A DNA stretch of 64,000 bases. It comes from Microbacterium nanhaiense (GTDB lineage: Bacteria; Actinomycetota; Actinomycetes; Actinomycetales; Microbacteriaceae). The stretch lies in NCBI RefSeq assembly GCF_014646015.1, contig NZ_BMMQ01000010.1, forward strand, positions 36,765 through 100,764, in the 5' to 3' direction. Position numbers and translations under genes: made by a program. Numbering within the stretch: the stretch's first letter is position 1; each line of letters begins with the position of its first letter. Positions 42,505 to 50,856 of the stretch are shown in pieces. The notes below the pieces were generated by a model. It did not search any database and was not told where the DNA came from. It was given only the letters and a program-made list of their open reading frames with translations.

Positions 42505-43419
42505 TCAGCCCTTCACGCTTCCGGCCAGGAGGCCGCGCACGAAGAAGCGCTGGAGTGCGAAGAACACGATCAGCGGCAGCAGGATCGAGATGAACGCGCC
42601 CGCCGTGAGCAGGTGCCAGTCCTGCCCGCGGTCGCCCGTCATCGCGGCCAGCGCCGCCGTCAGCGGCTGCACGGTGCGCGATCCTCCCGAGAACGTCAGA
42701 CCGACGAGCAGGTCGTTCCAGACCCAGAGGAACTGGAAGATCGCATAGCTCGCGATCGCCGGGAGCATGAGCGGCAGCATCACGCGCAGGAAAACCGTCA
42801 CGTGCCCGGCGCCGTCGATGCGCGCCGCCTCGATCAGGTCGCGCGGCACCTCGGACATGAAGTTGTGCAACAGGAAGATCGCGAGCGGCAGACCGAAGAT
42901 CGTGTGCGCCGTCCAGAGCGAGAGGAACGGGAACATGCTCGCAACCTCGGTGCCCGAGAAGATGCGCAGCAGCGGGATGAGCGCCATCTGCAGGGGCACG
43001 ATCTGGAGGGTGAACACCGCCACGAAGACGATGTCGCGGCCCTTCCACTCGAGCACGGAGAACGCGTACGAGGCCATGATCGCGAGGATCAGCGGTGCAA
43101 GGGTGCCCGGAATCGCGATCACGATCGAGTTCTGGAAGAACACGGCCAGGTTCGTCGACGTGGATCCCTGCAGCACCTGCTGGTAGTTCTCGAGCGTGAA
43201 CTGCGGGTCGGCGAAGATCGACCACCAACCGCTCGATTTGATCTCCGACTCGGGGCGGAACGACGAGATGAACAGCCCGAAGGTCGGCACGGTCCAGAGC
43301 ACGGCGATCACGAGCGCCACGGCGCTGCCGATGCGGTTGCCGACGAGCTTCTTGAAGCTGCCGGCGGCGGATCCGCTCTTCTTCGTCGGGTTCACCGCTG
43401 TGAGGGTCTGGGTACTCAT
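42505..43419 (-). CDS. carbohydrate ABC transporter permease (MalG type)
   Basis: 304-residue inner permease with six helices. The EAA loop that contacts the ATPase is EAARIDGAGHVTVFLRVMLP. It ends in RFFVRGLLAGSVKG, the typical MalG C-terminus. It is coupled to the MalF-type permease (four-base overlap). Sequence resemblance to AglG-type permeases suggests an alpha-glucoside, though the substrate is unproven. No ATPase gene is present, so a shared MsiK-type ATPase is expected elsewhere. Confidence 0.93.
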   Translation of the reverse strand: MSTQTLTAVNPTKKSGSAAGSFKKLVGNRIGSAVALVIAVLWTVPTFGLFISSFRPESEIKSSGWWSIFADPQFTLENYQQVLQGSTSTNLAVFFQNSIVIAIPGTLAPLILAIMASYAFSVLEWKGRDIVFVAVFTLQIVPLQMALIPLLRIFSGTEVASMFPFLSLWTAHTIFGLPLAIFLLHNFMSEVPRDLIEAARIDGAGHVTVFLRVMLPLMLPAIASYAIFQFLWVWNDLLVGLTFSGGSRTVQPLTAALAAMTGDRGQDWHLLTAGAFISILLPLIVFFALQRFFVRGLLAGSVKG

Positions 43420-44393
43420 CCTCGCACCGCCTTGTTCTTGTTCATCTGACGCACGTTGTAGATCACGACCGGCACGACGAGCAGGAAGATCACGACGGCC
43501 ATCGCGGATCCGATGCCGTTGTCGCCGTAGGTGAACGACCAGTCGTACATCTCGTTGGCGAGCACCTGCGTCTTGAACTCGGCGCCCGTCATGGTCTGCG
43601 TGATGTCGAACACCTTGAGCGTCGCGATGCAGATCGTCGTGAGCACGACGACGAGCGACGGGCGGATCGACGGGATGGTGATGCGGAAGAACAGCTGCCA
43701 TGCGCCCGCGCCGTCGAGCTTGGCCGCCTCGACGATGTCGGTCGGGACGGCCTTGATCGCGGCGGAGAGCACGACCATCGCGAAGCCGGCCTGGATCCAC
43801 ACCATCACGACGATGAGGAAGACGGTGTTCCACGGCGAATCCTGCAGGAATCGCACCGGCTCGGCGCCGAACTGCGTGATGACGGCGTTGAGCAGACCGA
43901 TCTGCTCCTGCGCCGCGCCGCGGTACTCGTAGACGAACTTCCAGATGATACCGGCGCCGACGAAGGAGATCGCCATCGGCAGGAACAGCAGCGACTTCGC
44001 GACCTTCTCGAAGCGCGACTTGTCGATCAGCACGGAGTAGACGAGCCCGATCACGGTGGATCCGAGCGGCACGAGCACCACCCAGAGGAGGGAGTTGCCG
44101 AGCGCCTGCAGGCCGTCGTTGAACAGGTACGCGTAGTTGTCGAGTCCGACGAACTCATCGCTGCGCTTGTCCATGAGCGACATCCACATCGTGCGGATGG
44201 CGGGGTAGATCAGTCCGACGACGAGCAGCAGCAGCGCCGGTCCGCCGAAGATCGCGGCCATGAGGTAGGTCTGCTTGCGGCCGCGCACGCGGTCGACGAC
44301 CGTTGCGATGAGCAACAGGATCGCGAGGACCGCGAGGAACGCAAGCACGGCCAGGATCAGCTGACCGTTCTTGGAATAGAGAAAGAATCCCAT
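43416..44393 (-). CDS. carbohydrate ABC transporter permease (MalF type)
   Basis: 325-residue permease with about eight helices. The two N-terminal helices are additional, as in AglF-like proteins. The EAA loop is EAAKLDGAGAWQLFFRITIP. The late ATLKVFDITQTMTGAEF and ANEMYDWSFTYGDNGIGSAM segments are typical of the alpha-glucoside permease group. It lies 73 bases after the binding-protein gene and forms one operon with it. Confidence 0.93.
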   Translation of the reverse strand: MGFFLYSKNGQLILAVLAFLAVLAILLLIATVVDRVRGRKQTYLMAAIFGGPALLLLVVGLIYPAIRTMWMSLMDKRSDEFVGLDNYAYLFNDGLQALGNSLLWVVLVPLGSTVIGLVYSVLIDKSRFEKVAKSLLFLPMAISFVGAGIIWKFVYEYRGAAQEQIGLLNAVITQFGAEPVRFLQDSPWNTVFLIVVMVWIQAGFAMVVLSAAIKAVPTDIVEAAKLDGAGAWQLFFRITIPSIRPSLVVVLTTICIATLKVFDITQTMTGAEFKTQVLANEMYDWSFTYGDNGIGSAMAVVIFLLVVPVVIYNVRQMNKNKAVRG

Positions 44394-44466
44394 CGTGGTT
44401 GCCTCCTATCGGGCGAGGATGGGCCGGGGCACCCTCGCAGGCGTGCCCCGGCCCATCACGCGCGGT

Positions 44467-45852
44467 TTACGGCCAGCTGCTCTCGACCTTGGCGAGCGCC
44501 TCGGCGGCCGTCTGCTGACCATCGATCCAGTTCGTCAGCTCCGACCAGAAGCTGCCCGCGCCCACCTGCGACGGCATGAGGTCCGAGCCGTCGAAGCGGG
44601 CCGTGGCGCCCTCGTCCTGGAAGAGGTCGATCGTCAGGCGCAGCACGTCGCTGGAGGCCTTCTCGGGGTCGGCGCCCGAGTTCGGGCTGACCATGCCGCC
44701 GATCTCCATGCGGGTGTTCGCCCACTCGGGCGAGGCGAGGTAGGCCTCGAGGGCCTGTGCCGCCGGCGTGTCGCTGAACGGTGCGAGGTAGTCGCCCGCG
44801 ATCAGCAGGGGCTTCTCCTCGGCGGTGTCGGCCGGCAGGTAGAAGGCGAAGATGTCGCCGTCGGGGCCGACATCCGTGCCCTCGGGAAGCTGGGCCTCGA
44901 AGAAGCTCGCGGCGCGGAACAGGAAGCAGTTGCCGTCGAGCACCTGCAGGCCGGCGTCGGCCCACGGCGTCGTCGCGATCGAGCGCGAGTCACCGATGCC
45001 GCCGTTGACGTAGTCCTCGTTCTGGAGGATCGATCCGGCGCGCTCGAGCGAGGCGACGATCTGCGGGTCGTCGAACGGGATCTCGTGGTTCACCCACTGG
45101 TCGTAGACGTCCGGGCCCGCCTCGCGGAGGACCATGTCCTCCATGAAGTCGGTCGCCGGCCATCCGGTCGCGCCACCCGACTCGATGCCGGAGCACCAGG
45201 GCTTGACGCTGTCGCTGCCGTGGTCGGCCGAGATCTGGTCGGAGAGTGCCATCATCTCGTCCCAGGTCGTCGGGATCTCGTACCCGTTCTCCTCGAACAC
45301 GCTCGGCGAGTACCAGACGAACGACTTCGCGGATCCCTGGATCGGGATGCCGTACTGCGTGCCGTCGACGTTTCCGTAGCTCAGCCAGTCCTCGCTGTAG
45401 TTCGCCTGGGCCGCGGCGAGGGCGTCGTCGCCGAGCGGCTTGAGGTAGTCGCCCTCGACCATGCGACCGAGGAGGCCCGGCTGCGGGAAGATCGCGAGGT
45501 CCGGGGCGTTGCCGCCCTCGACCTGCACGAAGATCTGCGACTCGAAGTCGTTGCTGGGGTTGTGCTCGATCGTGATGCCGGTGCAGGCCGCGAAATCGGC
45601 CCACGACTGCTCGAGCATCTCGCCCTCGGTGCCCTCGATCGTCGACGAGATCGTGACGGTGTCGCCTTCGAAGGTTCCGTAGGCCTCGTACGGGGCGCAG
45701 TCGGCGCCGGATCCGCCGCCGTTGTCGCCGCCGTTCGATCCTCCGCCCGCGGGTCCGCCGAGGTCGTCGCCCGCGCAGCCCGCGAGGGCGAGAACCGCCA
45801 CGAGACCACCCGCTAGCGAGGCTCCCGCTCGGCGCATCGTGATTGTCGTCAT
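44467..45852 (-). CDS. extracellular sugar-binding lipoprotein (ABC transporter)
   Basis: 461-residue substrate-binding protein. The signal ends in a lipobox (LALAGCAGDD), followed by a Gly/Asn/Ser-rich linker (about 28-50) that tethers it to the membrane. The binding fold includes GYEIPTTWDEMMALSDQI, and the later WLSYGNVDGTQYGIPIQGSA is a typical cleft segment. It is the first gene of the three-gene sugar uptake operon. ATG 45852 has AGAGAGGACG upstream. A LacI-type operator lies 90 bases upstream. Confidence 0.92.
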   Translation of the reverse strand: MTTITMRRAGASLAGGLVAVLALAGCAGDDLGGPAGGGSNGGDNGGGSGADCAPYEAYGTFEGDTVTISSTIEGTEGEMLEQSWADFAACTGITIEHNPSNDFESQIFVQVEGGNAPDLAIFPQPGLLGRMVEGDYLKPLGDDALAAAQANYSEDWLSYGNVDGTQYGIPIQGSAKSFVWYSPSVFEENGYEIPTTWDEMMALSDQISADHGSDSVKPWCSGIESGGATGWPATDFMEDMVLREAGPDVYDQWVNHEIPFDDPQIVASLERAGSILQNEDYVNGGIGDSRSIATTPWADAGLQVLDGNCFLFRAASFFEAQLPEGTDVGPDGDIFAFYLPADTAEEKPLLIAGDYLAPFSDTPAAQALEAYLASPEWANTRMEIGGMVSPNSGADPEKASSDVLRLTIDLFQDEGATARFDGSDLMPSQVGAGSFWSELTNWIDGQQTAAEALAKVESSWP

Positions 45853-45941
45853 CTCAACGTCCTCTCTGACGTGGAACTGTTTCCTGCGGCGGTGCCGCCG
45901 CTCTTCGCACACTGGTCATCAAACCGTGGTCTGATGCAAAA

Positions 45942-45955
45942 TGCAAGCGCTTACA
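45942..45955. promoter_or_regulatory. LacI-family operator of the sugar ABC operon
   Basis: TGCAAGCGCTTACA is a near-perfect palindrome with the AAGCGCTT centre typical of LacI-family sites. On the minus strand it overlaps a TTGCAT -35 that precedes a TTTGAT -10 by 17 bases. The regulator is encoded next to it. Confidence 0.75.
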
Positions 45956-45978
45956 AAAAATCGCTCGTAACGGTACGG

Positions 45979-47013
45979 TCACGCACGCGAGCTCATCGAA
46001 ACGGCCGCCGTGGATCCGTTGTCGACGAGCGCGACGGGGAAGCGCACGTCGCGCCCGACGTGCGCGCCCGCGATCATCTCGAGCAGCAGCGTCGCCCCCG
46101 CATCGCCCTGGGCGCGCGCGTCCTGCGCGACCGTCGTCAGGCGGATGAGCGACGAGAGCTCGTGCCCGTCGACGCCGATGACCGACATCTCCTCCGGCAC
46201 CCGGATCCCCCGGGCGCGCAACTCCTCGAGTGCGCCGAACGCCATCTCGTCGGAATAGGCGAAGATCGCGGTCATGTCGGGGTGGGCGTCGAGGAGCGCC
46301 GCGGCGGCGGCGCGCCCGCCGGCCTGCGTGTAGTCGCCGAATGTCTCGAGGCTCTCGTCGTACTCGAGACCGAGTTCGGCGAGCGCCGCGATCGTCCCCT
46401 CGTGTCGTTCGGCCGCCGACGACCAGCGGGAGTCGTACGGGACCTTCGCCCCGATCTGCCCGATCCGGCGGTGACCGAGCGCGGCGAGGTGCTCGATCGC
46501 GATCCGGGAGCCCTCGTGGTCGTTCATGCTCACCCGCACGTGATCGGGCGGGCCCGTGCCGACGAAGACCATTGGCACCGACAGCTCGTCGAGCGTGCGC
46601 CGTTCGTCGGGCGAGAGCGGGATCCCGAGCACGATCACGCCGTCGACGCGCTGCCGCATTGCCGACATGTCGATCGGCGCGCGGGATCCGTCGAGCGAGA
46701 AGTCGAACGCGTGCAGCAGCACGTCGTATCCGGCCGCCCGCAGCCGCTCCTCGGCGCCCTCCACGACGTTGCGGTTGAACCAGCGCGAGAAGGACGCCGT
46801 CAGCAGCCCGATCGTGCGGGTGCGTCCGCTCGCGAGCGATGCGGCCGAGGGGCTCGGCACATAGTTCAGCTCGGCCGCGGCCCGGCGCACACGCGCGCGC
46901 GTCGCCTCGCGCACCTCGGGCAGGCCGCGAAGCGCGCGCGACACGGTCGCGGTCGAGACGCCCGCCAATCGCGCGACGTCGTCGATCCCTACCCCACCGA
47001 TTCCTGATCCCAC
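45979..47013 (-). CDS. LacI-family transcriptional regulator
   Basis: 344-residue repressor. The DNA-binding headpiece is GIDDVARLAGVSTATVSRAL with the hinge helix SAASLASGRT. A periplasmic-binding-like ligand domain follows (about 65-340; SDEMAFGALEELRARGIRVP). It is encoded directly upstream of the sugar ABC operon, on the same strand, and a matching operator lies between them. The start is probably GTG at 47013, 14 codons before the headpiece motif shown. There is no good ribosome-binding site. Confidence 0.88.
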   Translation of the reverse strand: MGSGIGGVGIDDVARLAGVSTATVSRALRGLPEVREATRARVRRAAAELNYVPSPSAASLASGRTRTIGLLTASFSRWFNRNVVEGAEERLRAAGYDVLLHAFDFSLDGSRAPIDMSAMRQRVDGVIVLGIPLSPDERRTLDELSVPMVFVGTGPPDHVRVSMNDHEGSRIAIEHLAALGHRRIGQIGAKVPYDSRWSSAAERHEGTIAALAELGLEYDESLETFGDYTQAGGRAAAAALLDAHPDMTAIFAYSDEMAFGALEELRARGIRVPEEMSVIGVDGHELSSLIRLTTVAQDARAQGDAGATLLLEMIAGAHVGRDVRFPVALVDNGSTAAVSMSSRA

Positions 47014-47113
47014 AAAACTGAAGTGTGCACCATCGGGGACGGATCCGCCATCGAGCCCGCCCGTGCGGTGCGTGTCCGGGTCGTCCGCGCGGGACCCGGA
47101 CGGGCGCGTCTCG

Positions 47114-47842
47114 CTAGGGTTCGAGCTCGCGGAAGGCACGGTCGAAATCCGCCGCGTCCTCGATGTCGAGCTTCGCGAAACGGGCGCGAACGTACTCGAG
47201 GTGTTGGCGGATGTCGCGGCTCGTGCCGGCGACGACGTCCGACTCGATGCGGCCCACCGCCTCCGACAGGATGCGCGCTTGCTCGCCGATACCCTCGGCG
47301 AGCGCGGCGATCGCGATCCGCGCCTCCGACGAGGCCGATGGGTACATGCGGTCGTTCTCGGCCGCGAGCGAGACGACGTTCGGGAGCGTCTCGGTCGCGA
47401 TCGCGTGCAGCAGGAGGAGATCCCCGTCGACATGCGCGCGGGAGGCGATGTCGGGCAGGGAGGCGACGCCGTGCAGCTTCTCGCACACGGCCATCAGGCG
47501 CCCCTTCGCCTCCGCTCCCGTTTCGCCCGCGGGGCCGCGCCACATCGCCGAGCGAAGCCCGCGGATCCGCTCGCCCTGCGCGATCGCGCCGGCGCGGATC
47601 TCATTCAGCGACGCGGCGACGCGCTCCGCGTCGGTGGGTTCCGGATCCGGCTTCGCGGGCATCGCGAGCGCCGCTCCCCCGCCGCCGATGACGACGCCGA
47701 TTCCGGCCGCAATGAGCGGCGCGAAGTCGAGCCCGATCCAGAGCGCCGCCGTCGCGGCCGCGGCGCCCCCGATGCCGACCGCGCCGGGCACGGCGAGGCG
47801 GCGGAGCCTCGCGGCGCCCCGGTCGTCTCGGCCGGGCGTCAC
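47114..47842 (-). CDS. XpaC-like membrane protein of a VWA/solute-binding cluster
   Basis: 242-residue protein. Two membrane helices (about residues 15-55) are followed by a cytoplasmic helical domain resembling the 5-bromo-4-chloroindolyl phosphate hydrolysis (XpaC) family. Visible segments are LLLLHAIATETLPNVVSLAA and IRQHLEYVRARFAKLDIEDA. In other bacteria XpaC proteins sit beside TelA and VWA proteins in toxic-anion-resistance loci. The GTG start at 47842 overlaps the VWA gene stop. The assignment is by general resemblance, so the function is open. Confidence 0.6.
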   Translation of the reverse strand: MTPGRDDRGAARLRRLAVPGAVGIGGAAAATAALWIGLDFAPLIAAGIGVVIGGGGAALAMPAKPDPEPTDAERVAASLNEIRAGAIAQGERIRGLRSAMWRGPAGETGAEAKGRLMAVCEKLHGVASLPDIASRAHVDGDLLLLHAIATETLPNVVSLAAENDRMYPSASSEARIAIAALAEGIGEQARILSEAVGRIESDVVAGTSRDIRQHLEYVRARFAKLDIEDAADFDRAFRELEP

Positions 47843-49407
47843 AGGTATCCCCGGATCTCGCGGAACACGCTCGCCAGGCTCGCCTCGGCCGCGATGAACG
47901 TCCTGCCGCCCGTGAGCTCGGTGAGCGCGCGCATCTCCTCGGCGTCGGCCTCGGCGAAGACGATCGCGTGCACGGGCACGCGCGCCGCCTCGGGGCTCGC
48001 TTCGACGAAGTCTTCGTACCAGGCCGTGAAATCGTCGAGGTCCGCACCGGACCCGTTGGCGCCGTCGCTGAACAGCACGACCGAGCTGATGCTGTCGTCG
48101 CCCGCCTCGGGCACGGTCTGCCGGAGGGCGGTCTCGACCGCGTCGTAGATCGCGGTGCCTCCGCCCGGGTGGTAGCGATCGACGCGATCGTTGATCTCGT
48201 CCATGGCCGCGGCGTACCCCGACGGATCGACGGGGATATCCGCCGTGATCTGCGATTTCGTGACGTCCGCGAACTCGAGGTAGGTGATCCGCTCGCGGGG
48301 CTGGAGCGTGAGAAAGCCTCCCGAGTCCGTCGCCGGCTCGCCCGAGAGCACGCGCAGCGCCTCGTGCAGGTCGTCCATGCGCTCGCCCTGCGACATGGAA
48401 CCGGAGGTGTCGATCGCGAACACCATCTGCGCGGGCTTGCGGGCCGTCGACACCCACGTGCGCAGCAGCTGTTGCACCGTCTGCAGCTGCGCGGGGAAGG
48501 GCAGTTCGAACGATGTCGCGGCATCCGCGGGTGCGGTCGCGTTCGTGCGTCGGTGCGTGAGGTCCGAGATGCGCTTCTGCACGACGTCGTCCATGAGGTA
48601 GTCGACCGCGGCGTCGTACGCCTCGGCCGCCTCCGCTTCGGCGGTCGTCAGCAGGGTGAGGGGATAGTCGCTCGTGATGGATCCGTCGGACGGCGCGAGG
48701 ATGTCGAGGCCCAGCTCGAGCCCCGTCAGCACGGATTCGTAGTTGAAGACGGCGTCGGCCGCTCCCGGATCCTCCGCGAAGCGCTCGGCGAGCCAGCCGC
48801 TCGAGCCGGAGACGAGGCTCTGGCCGCTCGCGAAACCTTCCAGGAGCGGCGTCACGGCGTCGATGTCGTCCTCCGTCAGCACCGTCCCCGTTCCGGCGAG
48901 CGCCGTCGCCGCCTGCACAAGCGTGGTGAAGCCGCTGTTGCTCGCGACCGGGCTCGTCATCCCGTAGCTGAGCTCGTCGGCTTCGATGGCCGAGACCACG
49001 TCCTGCCAGCTCGGCGGGGCGTCGCTCGACCAGCCGAGCGCCGCGGACGCCTCGGGCTTGATGCCGAGCACCACGGGCGAGCGCATGATCGACGTCGCCT
49101 CGTCGATGAGCTCCTGACCCTCGGGGAACAGCGACAGGTAGCGGTTCGACGGGAACCAGGTGGCGTCCCAGGCCGGATCCGCGCCACCGACGAGCGCCTC
49201 GGTGCCGTCCAGGGTGCCCATGTACTCGAACTCGAGACGCACGCCGGTCGCTTTTTCCAGGTCATCGAGGATCGGCGCCATGTCCTCGACCTCGCTTCCC
49301 GCGAGGACCCGGAGCGTGTGCTCGGGCCCGCCCGTGCAGGCCGCGAGGCCGCCGAAGGCGAGCAGGGCCGCGGCCCCGGCCGCGATGATGCGCTGGGCGC
49401 GGTTCAT
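47839..49407 (-). CDS. lipoprotein with solute-binding domain fused to VWA domain
   Basis: 522-residue exported protein. The lipobox is GLAAC with Cys24. A type 2 solute-binding domain (about 30-285) resembles ABC substrate receptors, with GTLDGTEALVGGADPAWDAT. A C-terminal von Willebrand A domain carries the metal site D333-T-S-G-S337, with a later FSDGANGSG segment. A receptor with an adhesion or assembly domain is an unusual architecture. It is coupled to the XpaC-like gene and to the downstream binding protein gene. Confidence 0.85.
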   Translation of the reverse strand: MNRAQRIIAAGAAALLAFGGLAACTGGPEHTLRVLAGSEVEDMAPILDDLEKATGVRLEFEYMGTLDGTEALVGGADPAWDATWFPSNRYLSLFPEGQELIDEATSIMRSPVVLGIKPEASAALGWSSDAPPSWQDVVSAIEADELSYGMTSPVASNSGFTTLVQAATALAGTGTVLTEDDIDAVTPLLEGFASGQSLVSGSSGWLAERFAEDPGAADAVFNYESVLTGLELGLDILAPSDGSITSDYPLTLLTTAEAEAAEAYDAAVDYLMDDVVQKRISDLTHRRTNATAPADAATSFELPFPAQLQTVQQLLRTWVSTARKPAQMVFAIDTSGSMSQGERMDDLHEALRVLSGEPATDSGGFLTLQPRERITYLEFADVTKSQITADIPVDPSGYAAAMDEINDRVDRYHPGGGTAIYDAVETALRQTVPEAGDDSISSVVLFSDGANGSGADLDDFTAWYEDFVEASPEAARVPVHAIVFAEADAEEMRALTELTGGRTFIAAEASLASVFREIRGYL

Positions 49408-50603
49408 TCGTCTTCCTCTGTGGCGGGCGCGGCCGTGTCGTCGTCCGCCGGCACAGAACTGCCCGCCGCGACGTCGTACTGCGCGCCGATCGTGGTGAGC
49501 AGGTAGTCCATGACCTCGTAGCTCGGCTCCTGCGCCACGTCGACCATCGTGGCCGTGTCGACGTAGCCGGTGAGATCCTCCTCGGCGACGAGCTCGTCGA
49601 AGACCGCGGCGTGAGTTCCCGTGGGGCGGAAGCCGTGCTCCGCGAGCAGCCGCGCGAGGTCCTCGTCGTTCTCGAGCAACTCCATGACCGCGGCGCCATC
49701 GTCCGAGTAGGTCACGGCGGTGTGCTTACTGAAGATCGTCGGCGCGAGGGAGGCGATCACCATGCCCGGGCGGATCCGCGAACGCTCGGCGAGCTGCTCC
49801 TCGAGGAACTGCCCCTCGTAGATCATCACCATCGGCACCGCGCTGATCCCCTGCGAGAGGTAGTCGCCGAAGGGGCCCGCCGAGCTCGCGCCGGAGTAGC
49901 CCTGCGCGAGGAAGAGGCGAGTAAGCCGCGGAAGCAGCTCGTCGGCCCGCTCGCGGCTCGTGACGACGCTGCTCTCGTTCGCGACGTACGCCGCGAGCGC
50001 GAGGTACTGGCCGGCGGAGTTGGACGAGCGGATATCGGTCGAGGTGATCATGACGCTCCGCGGGGAGTCGTATTCGCCCTGCGAGATCTCGTTCCAGCGC
50101 GTATCGTCCGTCACCAGCGCGAGGTAGGCGTCGACGTCGAGGGTCCATGCCCCGTCCTCGTCCTGCCGCGCCGCGCCCGCGGCCTCGAGGATCCGCATGA
50201 TCGGTTCGAACGTCGCGATCGCCATCGGCGAGAAGAACGGTTGGTAGACGCCCGTGGATCCGGGAACCTCGCTGCGCAGGTGCTGGGCCGCGACCTCCGA
50301 GGCCGGGAACGCGAAGTCGTTCTCGCCGATGCCCTCGAGCTCGGCCATCCGCCACGAGCCCGAAGAGCGCACCTCGACGTCGAGGCCGCGCTCCGCGAAG
50401 ATCTCCCGCACGCGCGGATCCTCGAAGAACGCCACCTTCTCGCTCCCGACGACACCGGTGACGAGGCTCCCGCCGCGCGGAGCGGATCCCCTCCCGAGGC
50501 CGAGCAGCTGGATCAGGACGACCGCCAGGATCCCTACCGCGAGAATCGCGATGCCGACGATGTGCGGGGTTCGGATCTTCTTCCGTGTCGTCTGTTCTGC
50601 CAT
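49404..50603 (-). CDS. membrane-anchored solute-binding-like protein
   Basis: 399-residue protein with one N-terminal helix (about 14-36) and no lipobox, so it is probably anchored by an uncleaved signal. A periplasmic-binding-like fold follows (FFEDPRVREIFAERGLDVEV, SFPASEVAAQHL-like FAFPASEVAAQHLRSE, EDLARLLAEHGFRPTGTHAA). The C-terminus is acidic and disordered. It starts the three-gene unit, with the VWA protein gene overlapping its stop. No ABC permease or ATPase is nearby, so a transport role is doubtful. Confidence 0.7.
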   Translation of the reverse strand: MAEQTTRKKIRTPHIVGIAILAVGILAVVLIQLLGLGRGSAPRGGSLVTGVVGSEKVAFFEDPRVREIFAERGLDVEVRSSGSWRMAELEGIGENDFAFPASEVAAQHLRSEVPGSTGVYQPFFSPMAIATFEPIMRILEAAGAARQDEDGAWTLDVDAYLALVTDDTRWNEISQGEYDSPRSVMITSTDIRSSNSAGQYLALAAYVANESSVVTSRERADELLPRLTRLFLAQGYSGASSAGPFGDYLSQGISAVPMVMIYEGQFLEEQLAERSRIRPGMVIASLAPTIFSKHTAVTYSDDGAAVMELLENDEDLARLLAEHGFRPTGTHAAVFDELVAEEDLTGYVDTATMVDVAQEPSYEVMDYLLTTIGAQYDVAAGSSVPADDDTAAPATEEDE

Positions 50604-50856
50604 CTCACTCGCAGGCTATGCAGTGGCCACCCCCGCGACGAACGACTTCACGCACTGTTCACCGAAACATCATGTCGACAATCGGCGGATAAGACTTTCA
50701 GGCGGCCATCGCTAAGCTCGAACGCTGGGAAAAACGTGCCCGCGCATTCGGCGCCGGCTGGAGGGCCCGTCGCCACGGCTTGACGGGCCACGAAATGGAC
50801 CAGGAAGGACCGCCCCGCCGAGTGCGCCACGCGCCCGCGGGGACGGACATAACTCC

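Noticed and set aside
45979..47433. LacI gene with a 140-residue N-terminal extension
   Set aside because: The extension is Arg/Ser-rich and antisense-like. The DNA-binding headpiece begins just after GTG 47013.
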